This document shows, piece after piece, positions 1-10,239 of a stretch of DNA of 64,000 nt. The notes under the pieces are model-generated. The model was not told the origin of the DNA. It saw only the letters and a list, made by a program, of their open reading frames with translations, and made no database searches. Position numbers and translations under genes: made by a program. The stretch lies in the NCBI RefSeq assembly GCF_000340215.1, contig NW_006921534.1, forward strand, positions 2,685,057 through 2,749,056, read 5' to 3'. How positions within the stretch are numbered: the stretch's first letter is position 1; every line of letters starts with the position of its first letter. Origin of the DNA: Pseudocercospora fijiensis CIRAD86 (lineage: Eukaryota; Ascomycota; Dothideomycetes; Mycosphaerellales; Mycosphaerellaceae).

Positions 1-1395
1 AGTCCTATATTAATCGGGCCCTATTAGGCCTATTAGACTATCTCTATATAGTTTACCTAGATAACATCCTAGTTTATACACATTTACCTAATATTATAGA
101 ACACTAGGCCGTAGTGCGTAAGGTCCTCGACCGCCTATAAGCCTATAGACTGTATTACAAACCTTCTAAATGCACCTTTGCTACTAAAGAGGTATTATTC
201 CTTAGCTTCCTTATTTCAACCGAGGGTATTAAGGCTAATCCTAATCGGATTAAAACTATTACTAAATGGCCTATTCCTACGTCAATTAAGGAACTATAGT
301 CGTTCCTCGGCTTCGCTAATTTCTATCGTCGCTTTATTAAGGGCTATTTACGGTATATAATACCCCTAACTAAGCTTACTAAAACTAAGGCTAACCTAAC
401 TAGAGAGTTCAAATAGACTAATAGAGCACAAGCCGCTTTTAACGGTCTAAAGCAACGCTTTACTAATGTCCCCTTATTATACTATTTCGTACTAAGTAAG
501 CAGATCCGAATTAAGACTAACGCTTTATAGTTCGCTATATCGGCTATTATATTATAGCAATTAGATAATAACTATTACTAGTACCCGATTGCCTTCTTTT
601 TACGAAAGATAATCGATATAGAGCGTCGATATAAGACCTACGAGTAAGAGCTCCTAACTATTATCGAGGCCTTTAAGTATTAGCGCTACTATCTCGATAG
701 TGCTTAGTATACAATTTAGGTCTATACGGACTATAACAACCTCCGTAGAATTACGAAGGTTACTAGGGTTATAGGTCGACAGGCTAGATAGGCCGTCTAC
801 CTCGCCGGGTTCGATTTTAATGTATTATATCGGCTAGGCGTAAGTAACCCTACTAATAGCCTATCGAGGCGGCCTAACTACGATAGCGAGACTTAGTACA
901 TTAATTTATTGTTTCTAACCCTATAGTATAAGATTGCTATAGCCCGTATTGTTAATAAGCAAGCGTAGGATAAGCGGACTTCCGGACCCTGTAGCGGTAA
1001 TAAATACTATAGCGGAGTTGTCGTTCTTCTAGTACACGTTAAGAAGGACGTAGATCGCTCGAGCTATAATAACTCGATTGAAGATATTGCTATCTATAGC
1101 GATAGCACTATAGAAGAGGTTGTAGTAGTTCCGGCTGCTAGTACTATTAGATATATATAATACGTACCTCGTTCGATAGCGAGGGTGCTATTAAATAACC
1201 TTATAAATAGGGATAGTCAATCGTTTATAGATAAGCTATTACGTACTTAGTAGAGGGACGCCTTTGCTATCGAGCGCATTAATAAGCTTATAAGTAGACG
1301 GGCGACTCGATCTAGTAAGAGTAATAACTAGTCGATCGACGACAAAGGTTACTTAAAGTTTAAGGGCAGATATTATATCCCCGCTAAACAATCGA
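1..1395 (+). pseudogene. gypsy reverse transcriptase and RNase H, decayed
   Basis: Translated in the frame of base 171, the start contains a degraded catalytic box (VYLDNILVYT, family YxDD) followed by the RT thumb ([15 protein letters not shown]) near 300-350. RNase H follows (around 520-900, including the segment RRYKTYE and a TDYNNL block). The last part, near 1,330-1,395, is the GRYYIPAKQ-type linker that precedes the integrase zinc finger. In-frame TAG codons stand where Gln or Trp is expected. No function is possible from this copy. The frame is cut by the element that starts at 1,396. Confidence 0.88.
1388..1395 (+). repeat. 8-bp target-site duplication (left copy)
   Basis: The octamer acaatcga directly precedes the left terminus of the nested element and recurs directly after its right terminus at 7,516-7,523. 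One copy plus the two gypsy flanks gives a continuous gypsy pol frame, so this is the duplicated target. Confidence 0.88.
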
Positions 1396-1402
1396 CTGTC
1401 TC
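1396..1402 (+). repeat. left terminal inverted repeat (7 bp)
   Basis: CTGTCTC, the exact reverse complement of the last seven bases of the element (7,509-7,515). It is followed by an unmutated stretch with a GC-rich hairpin (gcggcttgccgc, near 1,428-1,439). Confidence 0.8.
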
Positions 1403-2477
1403 TAGTCAGACCCTGCTTCTATTATTAGCGGCTTGCCGCCCCGAGCGAAGCGAGGGTCTAAAGCTAAATTGTAGAAAAGTACGGGTTTGACTATTCGCAA
1501 AATATAGGTATATTACACAACGCGAAATACATAAATTTGAATAGTGCATTCGATAGAGCATGTAAAGGGAAGATGACCAATATAAATATTATATATATGC
1601 GACGTTGTATTGTAGTGTTATATCGTTTCTCCTATAGCCGGTCGTATATAGCTAGCCGCTAAGGTCTACGCCTACAACACATCGGATATCGCTTTTTGTC
1701 GTACAACGATGAAACCAATATAAGCTTGTAGCGCGTGCAATTCTGAGTAGGATTAATATAGGCGCCTTTGTCGTATCTCGATGCGTTGTAATAATGTACC
1801 CTCCTACCGCCGGTTACTCGAAGCTAGCTCGAAAGGTCGCATGTCGCTTTTTTTAGGATAGATATAAAACACATACTATCAGATAGAGCGGCCAATTCTG
1901 AACCAGTCTTATATACGGCTCGGAAGTGTTTGACGTTATAGTGTTAAGATACATCGAATACGCTAAAGCGACTCTGAAAGCTTAAATTCGGCTTTTTAGT
2001 AAGGGCATTCTATCTACGGAGATTAGTATTGCACAACGCTAGAGACACATACAATCATATGTATACCTTATCTAGCTCTTAGAAGCCTACGCTATTCATT
2101 AATGTCGGTTTCGTAAGTGCGCGGTGTACTATTGTTAGACAATATCGATCGCGACTAGGCGTATATTAAAAGGTTTCGTTAGCAAACAGTCTCGCTCGAA
2201 ATATGTAGGTGTCCGTCTTGGTCGCGCGTTGGATCGATCTAGAAAGGTGTTTGTAGCAAGCGACTGCTGCAAGACAATGTATAGTAAGTAAGACAGTGCA
2301 TAAGAAGACGGTGTATAGTCTTTACTAAGGTAGGTCTATCCGATAAAGCATTGACCTCTACTGCTTACTAGCCTATAAAAGAAGCGCCTCTTCCCTTCTA
2401 ATCTTAGCCTCTATTACCTGCGATACATATATGCGGTATATCTACATTGCTAAGAATCCTGCAACAACTAAGTAACT

Positions 2478-5400
2478 ATAGCAGATCCGATAGATACAGA
2501 TCCCCTAGGCGCGCCGCTATTATTAGGCCTCGATACCCTCGCTAGTGATCTCTTCGAGGCGCTTCTAGCGTATACCGTCGCTATCTAGGCGCGGAAGACT
2601 AAGCTCCGTCGCGACTAGCGCGCGAGGCAGAAGGTAGAAGAAGAAGCCCTTATTCAGGTAGGCCGCAATAAGCAAAGCCTCCGCCTACGCTACGCGCCTA
2701 TTGTATAGCGGTATATAGAGCCGACCGTCGAAGATGCCCTAGAAAGCGACGAGGAAGAGTCCGATCGTAAGGGTAGTCGTAACGATGTAGTACTAGATAA
2801 TATCCTTGCTAAGGAGCGCGCACCCTATAGTCCTGATTACAACCCTGCATATAACCGTAAATAGGAGGATAAAGAGTCGGAGGATAAGTCTAATACAGAA
2901 CAGCTATCTTATAGCAAGAATAGCAAGGCCGCTAGTGCTGCGAAGGGTCCGAAGGCTACTAGATCGACTAAGCAAGACAAGCGTAAGAAGCGTAAGAGCC
3001 CGCTTTCCGAGGAAGAGAAGTTTGATATAGTTATAGATATGCTTAATAAGCAATATATGTCGGTTATTAGGCTTGTATCGCTATATCTCTAGCGGTTTAG
3101 CAAGCGAGAATATCGACATCGTGCTAATCGGTTTATTAAAAAGGTTATGCTAGGGGAAGGTCTTGTTAGCGCTAAGGTCCTTCGCGTAGAACTAAGGCGA
3201 TTAGTCGGCTAGAAGTTCTTCGATATCTATAATCTATATAGCGTTATAGAGGGTGAGGAATATCGGCTCGAGGAAATAGACTAGATTATTAAGAATACCG
3301 CACCAAGCTAGTACAAGCTGCTTTAGATACTGCTGCCTAACTAGCGATACAGTATAGACAAGATCTTAACTAGCATTAATACTACTAAGGCGGCGGACGC
3401 TATCGAAGAAGATACGCCTATCGATGTCGACGAGGATTTGTAGTAGGATATCATTAGTAACAAGTTTGGCCGCATGCGTAAGCGCATTATACTTATTACC
3501 TAGGTTATAGCCTAGTCGATTGCCGCCTAGGATGCGGAGTGGTTTAGAAAGCAATTCGGCCTATATCTGTATACAAGCGGTATAAAGGCCCGCGTAGTTA
3601 ATACTCTTGCTGCACTCGGCATCTATCTAGCATTTCGTACACTGTAACGACTGGCCCGCAAAACGTCTCGTGCCTATCGGAAGTTTATCGCTAAGGTCGT
3701 TCGACGTAATCGCTGCTAGGTTCTAGTATATAATAACTTCTATCGCTAGTCGAACCGACGAGGGACTTAAGTAACTAGGTCTAATACCAAGCAGGAGAAT
3801 ATAACAACGTCGCATCTTGCTATCTATCTAGAGATTCCTAAAGAGGGCCTAACTAAGGATATGCTTGACTATAGCAAGGAGCTGAATGTCCGAGCAATCT
3901 TCCGCAATATCTCTAGCGATAAGCACAAGAAGCCTATATCCCTTTATAACATCGATTAGGCTCTAGGTTCCGTGTTTCTAGTAATTAAAGAGGTCTTTAA
4001 GGGCTTTGACTTTAAGGGCAAGAAGCAGAAGAAACAACCTACTGCGAGAACTCGAAAGAGTAGCCGTTAATCGACCTAAGCAGTATAGGCATAGGTAGAG
4101 GCAGAGCAAGCTACCGCTACCGCTGCCGCCGCGGATAGTGGTAGACTGCCTAACCATCTCTTCGTCTATATTTAGGGTAGCAGCCCGGATAAGCGTTTCC
4201 TATAGCCGGCTATTGCAGTTAAGGCTAAGGGTAAGACTTAGATCGTCCCTTTCCTAGTATCGTAGTATAACGAAGCACTAATCTAAGAGACATATGAGCT
4301 GTATAAGGATATCTTAGAAGATTTCCTTAAGCTCGATCCGGACAATAAAGCCTTTTAGGATAAGCTAATCCTAGTAATTAGTAACTAGATGACTATTGCT
4401 CGCAACCGTATAGTTAAGGCCGAGAGTGCTAAGAGTATGCGGGCATACGATAGCAAGGCCTAGTTAGTACTAGTGCTAGCATTCTTCTACATCGAGATGA
4501 ATACTAGCTATACGCCGCTACGTACTTATTGGGATAAGAACAGCAAGGGCGAGCCGCTCGCCTACAATATCGAGGCAGATAGTATCAACCTTAGTATACC
4601 TCGCCTTAGTAAGAGTAAGCTACAGTTCTACCTTAACGCCTAGGTAATAGACAAGTCGTTTAAAACCCGTATATCGGCTGTCTTCTACGTTGAACTGAAG
4701 AAGAACTTCTTTATCGATGCTTCTAGAAAGCCTACCGACCCTCGAGCTATCGAGTTCCTTAGAGGAAGACTAGAAGCATCTCTTAGTCTACTAGAAGATA
4801 AAGCAGATCCTAACGACCAAGCTACGCGCGTTCGGATTGCTAGTAGCCGCATAGAAATCGTAGAGGCCGTTATTAGGTTTATAAAGCTAGAGTAGTACAT
4901 TAGGATCGTTCTAGCTATCTACGAAGCCCTCTTTACGCGTAAAGCCTGGATTAGAGAGCTTGATAATGAAGGTAATGCTAAGGACCTAGCATTCACTACT
5001 ATGGCTCGGATAGTCTAGGAGATTGAAGCCTACTTAATTGTCTATAAGTCGATTCGGAAGATAGACACCGGACACCTACGCCGTATAATCGACTACCTTA
5101 TCCTAGCCTTTCTCGGTGCCCGCTAATGGAATTATAGACGCGAAATAGTCTACTTCTAATGGTTATTGAGCTATGCATCTCATCCAACTCTATAGAAGGC
5201 TATATTAGCCTCTACTGTCGTCGATCTAGGTAATAGTCGCGGGGTAGGTGCAGATGAGATATAAGAAATGCTAAATAAGGAGCTCTAGATGGATATTAAG
5301 GCCTATACCAATTCTATATACGACCTCGCTACGACTATAGAATTGGTATCTTAGAACCGTACAGCTACCGTTAACATCCAGAAGATAGTAGAGGCCCTCG

Positions 5401-5813
5401 GTCTAAAGACAACTTCATACTATACCGAAAAGAAGGCGGCCCTTTAGATCTTCTCGTATACATCGAGATTGGTTGACTAGGGATTAGCAGAGTTTAATCC
5501 GTTAGTAGACACCGAGTTAGGTAGGAAGTATAGCCTTTCTAATAACATCCTCGCTGTAGGGGTAGAGGCTATCGCTAGTATCGTTGATGCTTTGAACGAG
5601 TCTAACCGCCTTCTCGATATAGGTATTACTCGTACTAGTATCAACGATTAGGCTATCTATGGTATAGACAATATCGATAGCGCTAATGCTAGGGAGCGCG
5701 TTAATAGTAGCGCCGATCGTAGGGATGCGGCTATTGTTAGAGAAGAGATAGTAGATGTCGGTAGCTTTACGATAATTAATCTAGTCTAGGTAATAGACCT
5801 AACCGGCGGTTAA
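2478..5813 (+). pseudogene. DUF6589-like protein frame of the TIR element (RIP-inactivated)
   Basis: One frame runs 1,112 codons without a length change, broken only by TAG/TAA codons at Gln/Trp-type positions; the start is now ATA at 2,478, consistent with RIP of an ATG. The N-terminal third is acidic then Lys/Arg-rich (SEEEKFDIVIDMLNKQ near 3,015). The block near 3,725-3,960 (VYNNFYRQSNRRGT, then ENITTSHLAIYLEIP and a DML motif) resembles the asparagine/threonine core that I recall for DUF6589. The C-terminal block near 5,110-5,330 (NYRREI, HPTLQKAI-type, LGNSRG) resembles the end of that domain. The family call rests on remembered motifs and has not been searched. DUF6589 proteins are numerous in fungi and have no established biochemical function that I know of. 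Confidence 0.55.
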
Positions 5814-6129
5814 AGTAATACAGGCAACGGAGTTGGTCCTAGAGTTGGAGGTGCACCTCTAGCGTTGATAATGCCTAGTCGTCTAGACCTATCTATCTAC
5901 TAGGACCCAAGTATAACTAATAACCAAGCTCTGCTCCGTGCGGTCTATTAGTCGTCTCGTTATAGGCCATTTGATATCCGTAGAGGCTAACCGTTACGCT
6001 AAGGAGGCTATAGAGTAAGTAAGTAAGTAGGTAAATAAGCGAGTAAGCGAGTAAGCGAGTTAGAGTAACAATAGCCAACCGATAGCATTATTGAGGCGCA
6101 TAGTGAATAGAACAATAGCGAAGTGAGCT

Positions 6130-6577
6130 CGATCTAGTATATATATATCAGACTTCTCGCGGCTTTCTTCTTCCGTTCTCTTTCTTCTTTAGCGATATTA
6201 CGGATAATTTCCTTAAAGAATAGCCGCGCCTCACGATGCTTAGCAGCATCCTATACTAACAGCTGCACTTCCTCGAGCAGATATTCGAACTGGATTATAT
6301 CGACTCGATCTCTAAAATAGTTCTAAAGGTCGTCTAGTGTATACGAGTAAGCTAGGTATTCTAGGCGACGAGGTATATCGAAGACTAGATTATAGCGGCT
6401 AATAGCGAGTCGTCCTTGTAGGCGCTAATTACGCTAGGTTGTCGGTGTAGATATCTCGCCGAAATTGGTTAGACCGCCGGTAGCGGCGGCGGCGGCAGCA
6501 GCGGCATTCGTATCTCGAGCCGCCTTCTTCGCCTTCTGCCTCTGTTTCTTACTAAGGCCGGAGTATTAACCTAGCAT
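6130..6577 (-). pseudogene. second, convergent frame of the TIR element
   Basis: Reading on the minus strand from an ATG at 6,577, the frame encodes a Lys/Arg-rich start (LSKKQRQKAKKAARD), a poly-Ala run, a TNFGEISTP segment and a charged helical C-terminus (KEIIRNIAKEERERKK). It is broken by a few TAG codons of RIP type. It is about 150 codons long and its 3' end is uncertain. No family is recognised. It lies 3' to 3' with the DUF6589-like frame and entirely inside the element, so it is probably an accessory gene of the element rather than a host gene. Confidence 0.4.
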
Positions 6578-6671
6578 AATAGCTAGGTAGAGTAGTTAGA
6601 TTGTCTACGAAGGTGTATTAGGATTAGATATAGAGGGCGAGTTCTAACAAGCTTATAGGCGCGGCGCGTAA

Positions 6672-6708
6672 CACTAAACACGAAACACGAAACACGAAAC
6701 ACGAAACA
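6672..6708 (+). repeat. short tandem repeat, AAACACG units
   Basis: About five copies of a 7-bp unit (aaacacg) inside the TIR element. A second simple stretch made of AAGTAAGTAAGT and GAGTAAGC units lies near 6,016-6,062. Confidence 0.75.
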
Positions 6709-7508
6709 AAAGTACGGACCTTAAGTGTAAGTAAACACGACGCCGCGCTGCTCGGAGACACCGGTCTTACGCTATTTGCTTTATCGGCGCTTTACTAGCA
6801 ATCAAGCTAAGACGTCTGTAGCACGCACGAGATACCGACCGAATAGATACGCCTAGAACGTCCTAGATGTCGAAAGAACGGCTAAAATCGGACATACGAC
6901 AATAGAGTTGTCGCCGCGACTATCGGACAACAAGGTACCTCGATTACGAAGGACGTAGGCTCTCTCTATGCATAACAAGTTTATGCTGAAGTCGCAGAGT
7001 GCTATCGATAAGCTTAGTGTCGTTAGAATAGCGGAAAACGAGGAGATACGGTTAGAATGCTGCTATCTCGAAATCTAGACTAGCTCTCCGCAGAAGCGCA
7101 GTATATAACAACTAAGTATCGCGCAACCAAACGGGTAACGGGGATAAAAGGAGGGGACCTTTGCGATGCAGATGATATATTAAGTAAATCGTTAGAGTAT
7201 ATAGTTGCTATCCTATATAGCCGTACGTCGAGACAAACGCGAAGCCTAGTCAAAATCTGCAGTTTTCAGTCCGTATAGCCTACACTTTTACACTTTTCGC
7301 AGATGAATTCTAAGTATTATATAATTTGTCCTAGGCGCTAGAACCCCCTTTAGCGAAAGTTGTCGCCATTTGTTATAGTTGTAGAGATATAGAGCTTGTT
7401 CTACTATATGCGAAGCCTAAATTCTATAGTTTCTAACAAGTTGTCGTTAGACGCTCCGCTAGAGCCGGTTCTTGGCAGAACCTGAGGCATCCACGGAGCT
7501 TCTGAAAG

Positions 7509-7515
7509 GAGACAG
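7509..7515 (+). repeat. right terminal inverted repeat (7 bp)
   Basis: GAGACAG, the reverse complement of the left terminus at 1,396-1,402. The preceding 50 bases retain CAG and CTG and so escaped RIP. Confidence 0.8.
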
Positions 7516-7523
7516 ACAATCGA
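7516..7523 (+). repeat. 8-bp target-site duplication (right copy)
   Basis: Second copy of acaatcga, directly abutting the GAGACAG terminus. Downstream the gypsy pol frame resumes. Confidence 0.88.
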
Positions 7524-8899
7524 TTAGATAAGAGCTTTTAAAGAGGCACTATAATAGTAAGCTCGCTAGTTACTATAGTATAGAGAGGTCGCACGAGTTA
7601 CTATCGCGTACATACTACTAGCTAAATAGTAAGCGGTATATAAAGGAGTATATACAGACCTATATAGTATACTAGCGAGTTAAAGCACCGAAGCACTTGC
7701 CGTTCGGCGAGTTAGCTTCGCTCCCTATTCTAAAGAAGCTATTTGCTAAGCTAATAATAGACTTTATTATAGGCCTTCCTCCTACTAAGCGTAGGGGCAG
7801 TAAGGACGTATACGATGCTATCCTTATTATAGTAGATCGATTTACTAAAGGCGCTCGATATATCCCGGCGCGCAAAGATTAGACTGCTATTAATATAGCA
7901 GAGGCGCTATAGACTGACATCTTCTATACCTATTAGGGAACCCCTAAGGGGATAGTCTCCGATAGGGGCTCGATATTTATATCGTACTACTAGAGCGAAA
8001 TATGCCTATAGCTAAGACTAAAGCATCGGCTATTAACAGCCTTCTATCTATAGACTAACGGACAAACAGAGAGGCAGAATGCTACCCTATAGCAGTACCT
8101 ACGCAGCTATATTAATAAGAACCCTAAGGATTAGGTCAACCTCCTATAGCCTATAGAGTTTGTGTATAACAACAGTATATACTTATTAACTAAGGTTTCG
8201 CTATATATAGCTATAATAGGGCAAAACGCTACCCTACTACAAGATCTATTTACCTCGCTCGAGGCCGAGCGTAAGGAAAGGGAAGCGCGTTAAGTACTAG
8301 AGATACTAGCGGCAATAGAACGTGTCTAGAAGATGCGAGAAATCTATACTAAGATAGCCGAGAAGTTAACAAAGGCCTAAGAGTACTAAAAGACCTACTA
8401 CGACAAGTACTATACGCTAATAACCTTTAAACAAGGCGATATAGTTATACTTAGTACGAAGAACCTCCGTATCCGCAAACACCTATTACCTAATAGCAAA
8501 ACAAGGCCTAAGCTCGTACTAAGATATATTAGCCTATTCCGTATTCGAGAGGCTAAGGGTATATAGGCCTATTAGTTATAGCTTCCTCCTTATTATACTA
8601 TCTATAACACCTTCTATATCTCCCTCCTTAAACTATACTACTAGCGCGAAGGCGACGAAGCGCCTGCTAAGTTAGAAGAAGTCTTAGCTAATAGCGAAGA
8701 ACTATAGTCTATAGAACGTATCCTAAACTATCGGACTAGGTAAGGCAAGAAGGAGTACCTCCTAAGATAGTAAGGCTATTTACCTAAATAGGACTTATAG
8801 GAAGCCGAAGACTCTTTTAAAGACATAACTAAGTTGTTAGATAAGTATTGGACTAGTATAAAGAACAAGAAGAAGGCTAAGGGCTATAATGTCGCCTAA
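7524..8899 (+). pseudogene. gypsy integrase and chromodomain, decayed
   Basis: The frame first gives the integrase N-terminal zinc-binding region, with His retained but Cys codons changed to Tyr (YIQTYIVYQR-type around 7,650). The catalytic core follows: DFIIGLPPT and YDAILIIVDRFTKGA near 7,755-7,860, then SDRGSIFIS near 7,958 and NGQTERQN near 8,058, the DD and E parts of the core. At about 8,695-8,830 comes a degraded chromodomain (SIERILNYRTR, GYLP, EAEDSF), which defines the chromovirus lineage. Cys-to-Tyr and Trp-to-stop changes are all C-to-T/G-to-A. Confidence 0.88.
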
Positions 8900-10200
8900 G
8901 AATAATGCTACCCCTAGGGTGCTATTAGCTAACTAATTAGAGACAAGCAATTGTTAGTAACAAAGGACAATAAGACTATACTAGGCGCGCTACGACGCGT
9001 TAATTAATTAATCGCATACTCTTTTAAGGGCTCTACCTCTTTACTAATACGCCCTATAAGGCTCTTCTCCTAGTATTTAGGTCCCCCTCTTATTCCTTTA
9101 TTCTGTTAAGGCCTAAGGCCTAGGCGGTCGATAGAGGCGGCGCGCGCGCGCGTAGGCGAATAGTGTTAGTAATAATAATAGTAACGACGGCGTTACGCTT
9201 GTGCTAAAGGGCGACACGGCCGGCGCGGCTATATTAGTAACAGTATTACGGAGTATATTATTAGTCGAAGAAGGAAATCGAAAGCAAGATAAAGTTAGCG
9301 CTAAGACGACTAGCGCTGCTATTGTTAACATTACTTACTATTGTCGCTACGCCTATAGATACAACCTTACCTATACTACGAGCCTAAGGCACCCTTAATT
9401 AAAACTTTAATTAAAGCCTTAAGCCTATTAAAGGTTTGATTAAAACTTTAAGGCTAAGTTAAAACTTTAACTAAGTTAAAAGATTAAGCGACTAATAAAC
9501 TAACTAAGGGTAAAACTATAGAGCTAAGCTAGCCAAGGTCGATCTTGCGGATAATAGGTTACTCCTCGATCTTTCCGACCCTTTAAGCGAGGCGAACCTC
9601 TACTACTACACTTATAATAGCCTTTACCTATAGAAACTAGAAGAACTAAGTTTTTTGAAAAGATATGATTAGTTAACACTTAAAGGCTGCCAAACCTAAC
9701 TAATTTAGGCTAGCGAAACTACGACAGTAAATAATAGCCCTCGTAATAATAAGAACAACCCTCGGAACGGACAAACCCTCGGAGCGGACATTTCTAGGTC
9801 TATTAGAGTAGACGCAAAGAACTCGTACGATATTACTTAGAACAGAGGCAGTGCTATAATACCTCGTACGTCTACCTATTGCAGTAGGGAAGACGCGCTC
9901 GTATTATAATTAGTCGATAGCCCTTAATTCTTATAGATACATATTACTTTATAGTTTATTATATATAGAGATAGCGCAGTTAGAGTTGTACATTGTGTTA
10001 TTTAGAGGTGAAGTTTAATATAGTTATATAATCGGTAGTTATACGTTCGATTTAGCGCGGACTAAGCGGCTTATTAGACCTACTAAGTTAGCAGCAATAG
10101 AGGTTAAGGCTAGAACAAAGACCGGCTACGAGGGCGCGGCCTTTAGAAGGGAAGCGTATATTAGGACTAAAGAGGTTATACGTAATTGGTATATAACCGG
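8900..10200. other. RIP-mutated DNA between gypsy pol and the piggyBac relic
   Basis: No frame here shows a family I recognise. It should hold the 3' end of the gypsy element. It contains a TTAA-rich repeat cluster (9,394-9,486), a GC-rich CGCGCG run near 9,150, and two copies of a CTCGGARCGGACA motif (9,761-9,773 and 9,778-9,790) that recur in inverted orientation near 12,260-12,380. Confidence 0.6.
9394..9486. repeat. TTAA-rich repeat, core AAAACTTTAA three times
   Basis: The decamer aaaactttaa occurs at about 9,401, 9,442 and 9,461, each next to further TTAA sites, with attaaag spacers. piggyBac elements insert at TTAA, but no matching TTAA is found at the other side of the relic, so its role is open. 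Confidence 0.6.
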
Positions 10201-10239
10201 GCTCGAGTAAAGCTAGGGTCTCAATGCCTTAGGCAGGGC

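Larger units (their letters stand above)
1396..7515 (+). mobile_element. 6.1-kb TIR element carrying a DUF6589-like frame, inserted in gypsy pol
   Basis: The element begins CTGTCTC and ends GAGACAG, a perfect 7-bp terminal inverted repeat with weaker similarity inward (TCAGA at both ends). It is flanked by identical 8-bp copies of acaatcga. Inside are about 1.1 kb of non-coding DNA, a 1,112-codon plus-strand frame (2,478-5,813) and a shorter minus-strand frame (about 6,130-6,577), so the two converge. The interior is RIP-mutated, yet the outermost 30-50 bases on each side keep CAG and CTG. An 8-bp duplication is known from hAT and from some other cut-and-paste superfamilies; I see no hAT transposase. 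The element is inferred to be a DNA transposon; no transposase activity is known to me for DUF6589 proteins. Confidence 0.82.
1..8899 (+). mobile_element. Ty3/gypsy chromovirus relic, RIP-mutated, interrupted by a nested element
   Basis: An LTR retrotransposon that enters the window already inside its reverse transcriptase. The order RT, RNase H, (insertion), zinc-binding integrase N-terminus, integrase core, chromodomain is that of a Ty3/gypsy chromovirus. The pol frame is the same from base 1 to 1,395 and, after the 6.1-kb insertion is skipped, continues in phase from 7,524 to a stop at 8,897-8,899. Inside the frame nearly all lesions are TAG or TAA stops of the kind made by C-to-T change at CpA. 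The 5' LTR, gag and protease lie outside the window. I could not find the 3' LTR, because no partner copy is present for comparison. Confidence 0.9.

Noticed and set aside
1396..7515. Nested unit as an LTR retrotransposon
   Set aside because: Its ends are inverted, not direct, repeats and there are no RT, integrase or primer-site features.
9394..9486. TTAA duplication of the piggyBac relic
   Set aside because: No partner TTAA occurs between about 12,080 and 13,400, so target-site duplication cannot be shown.
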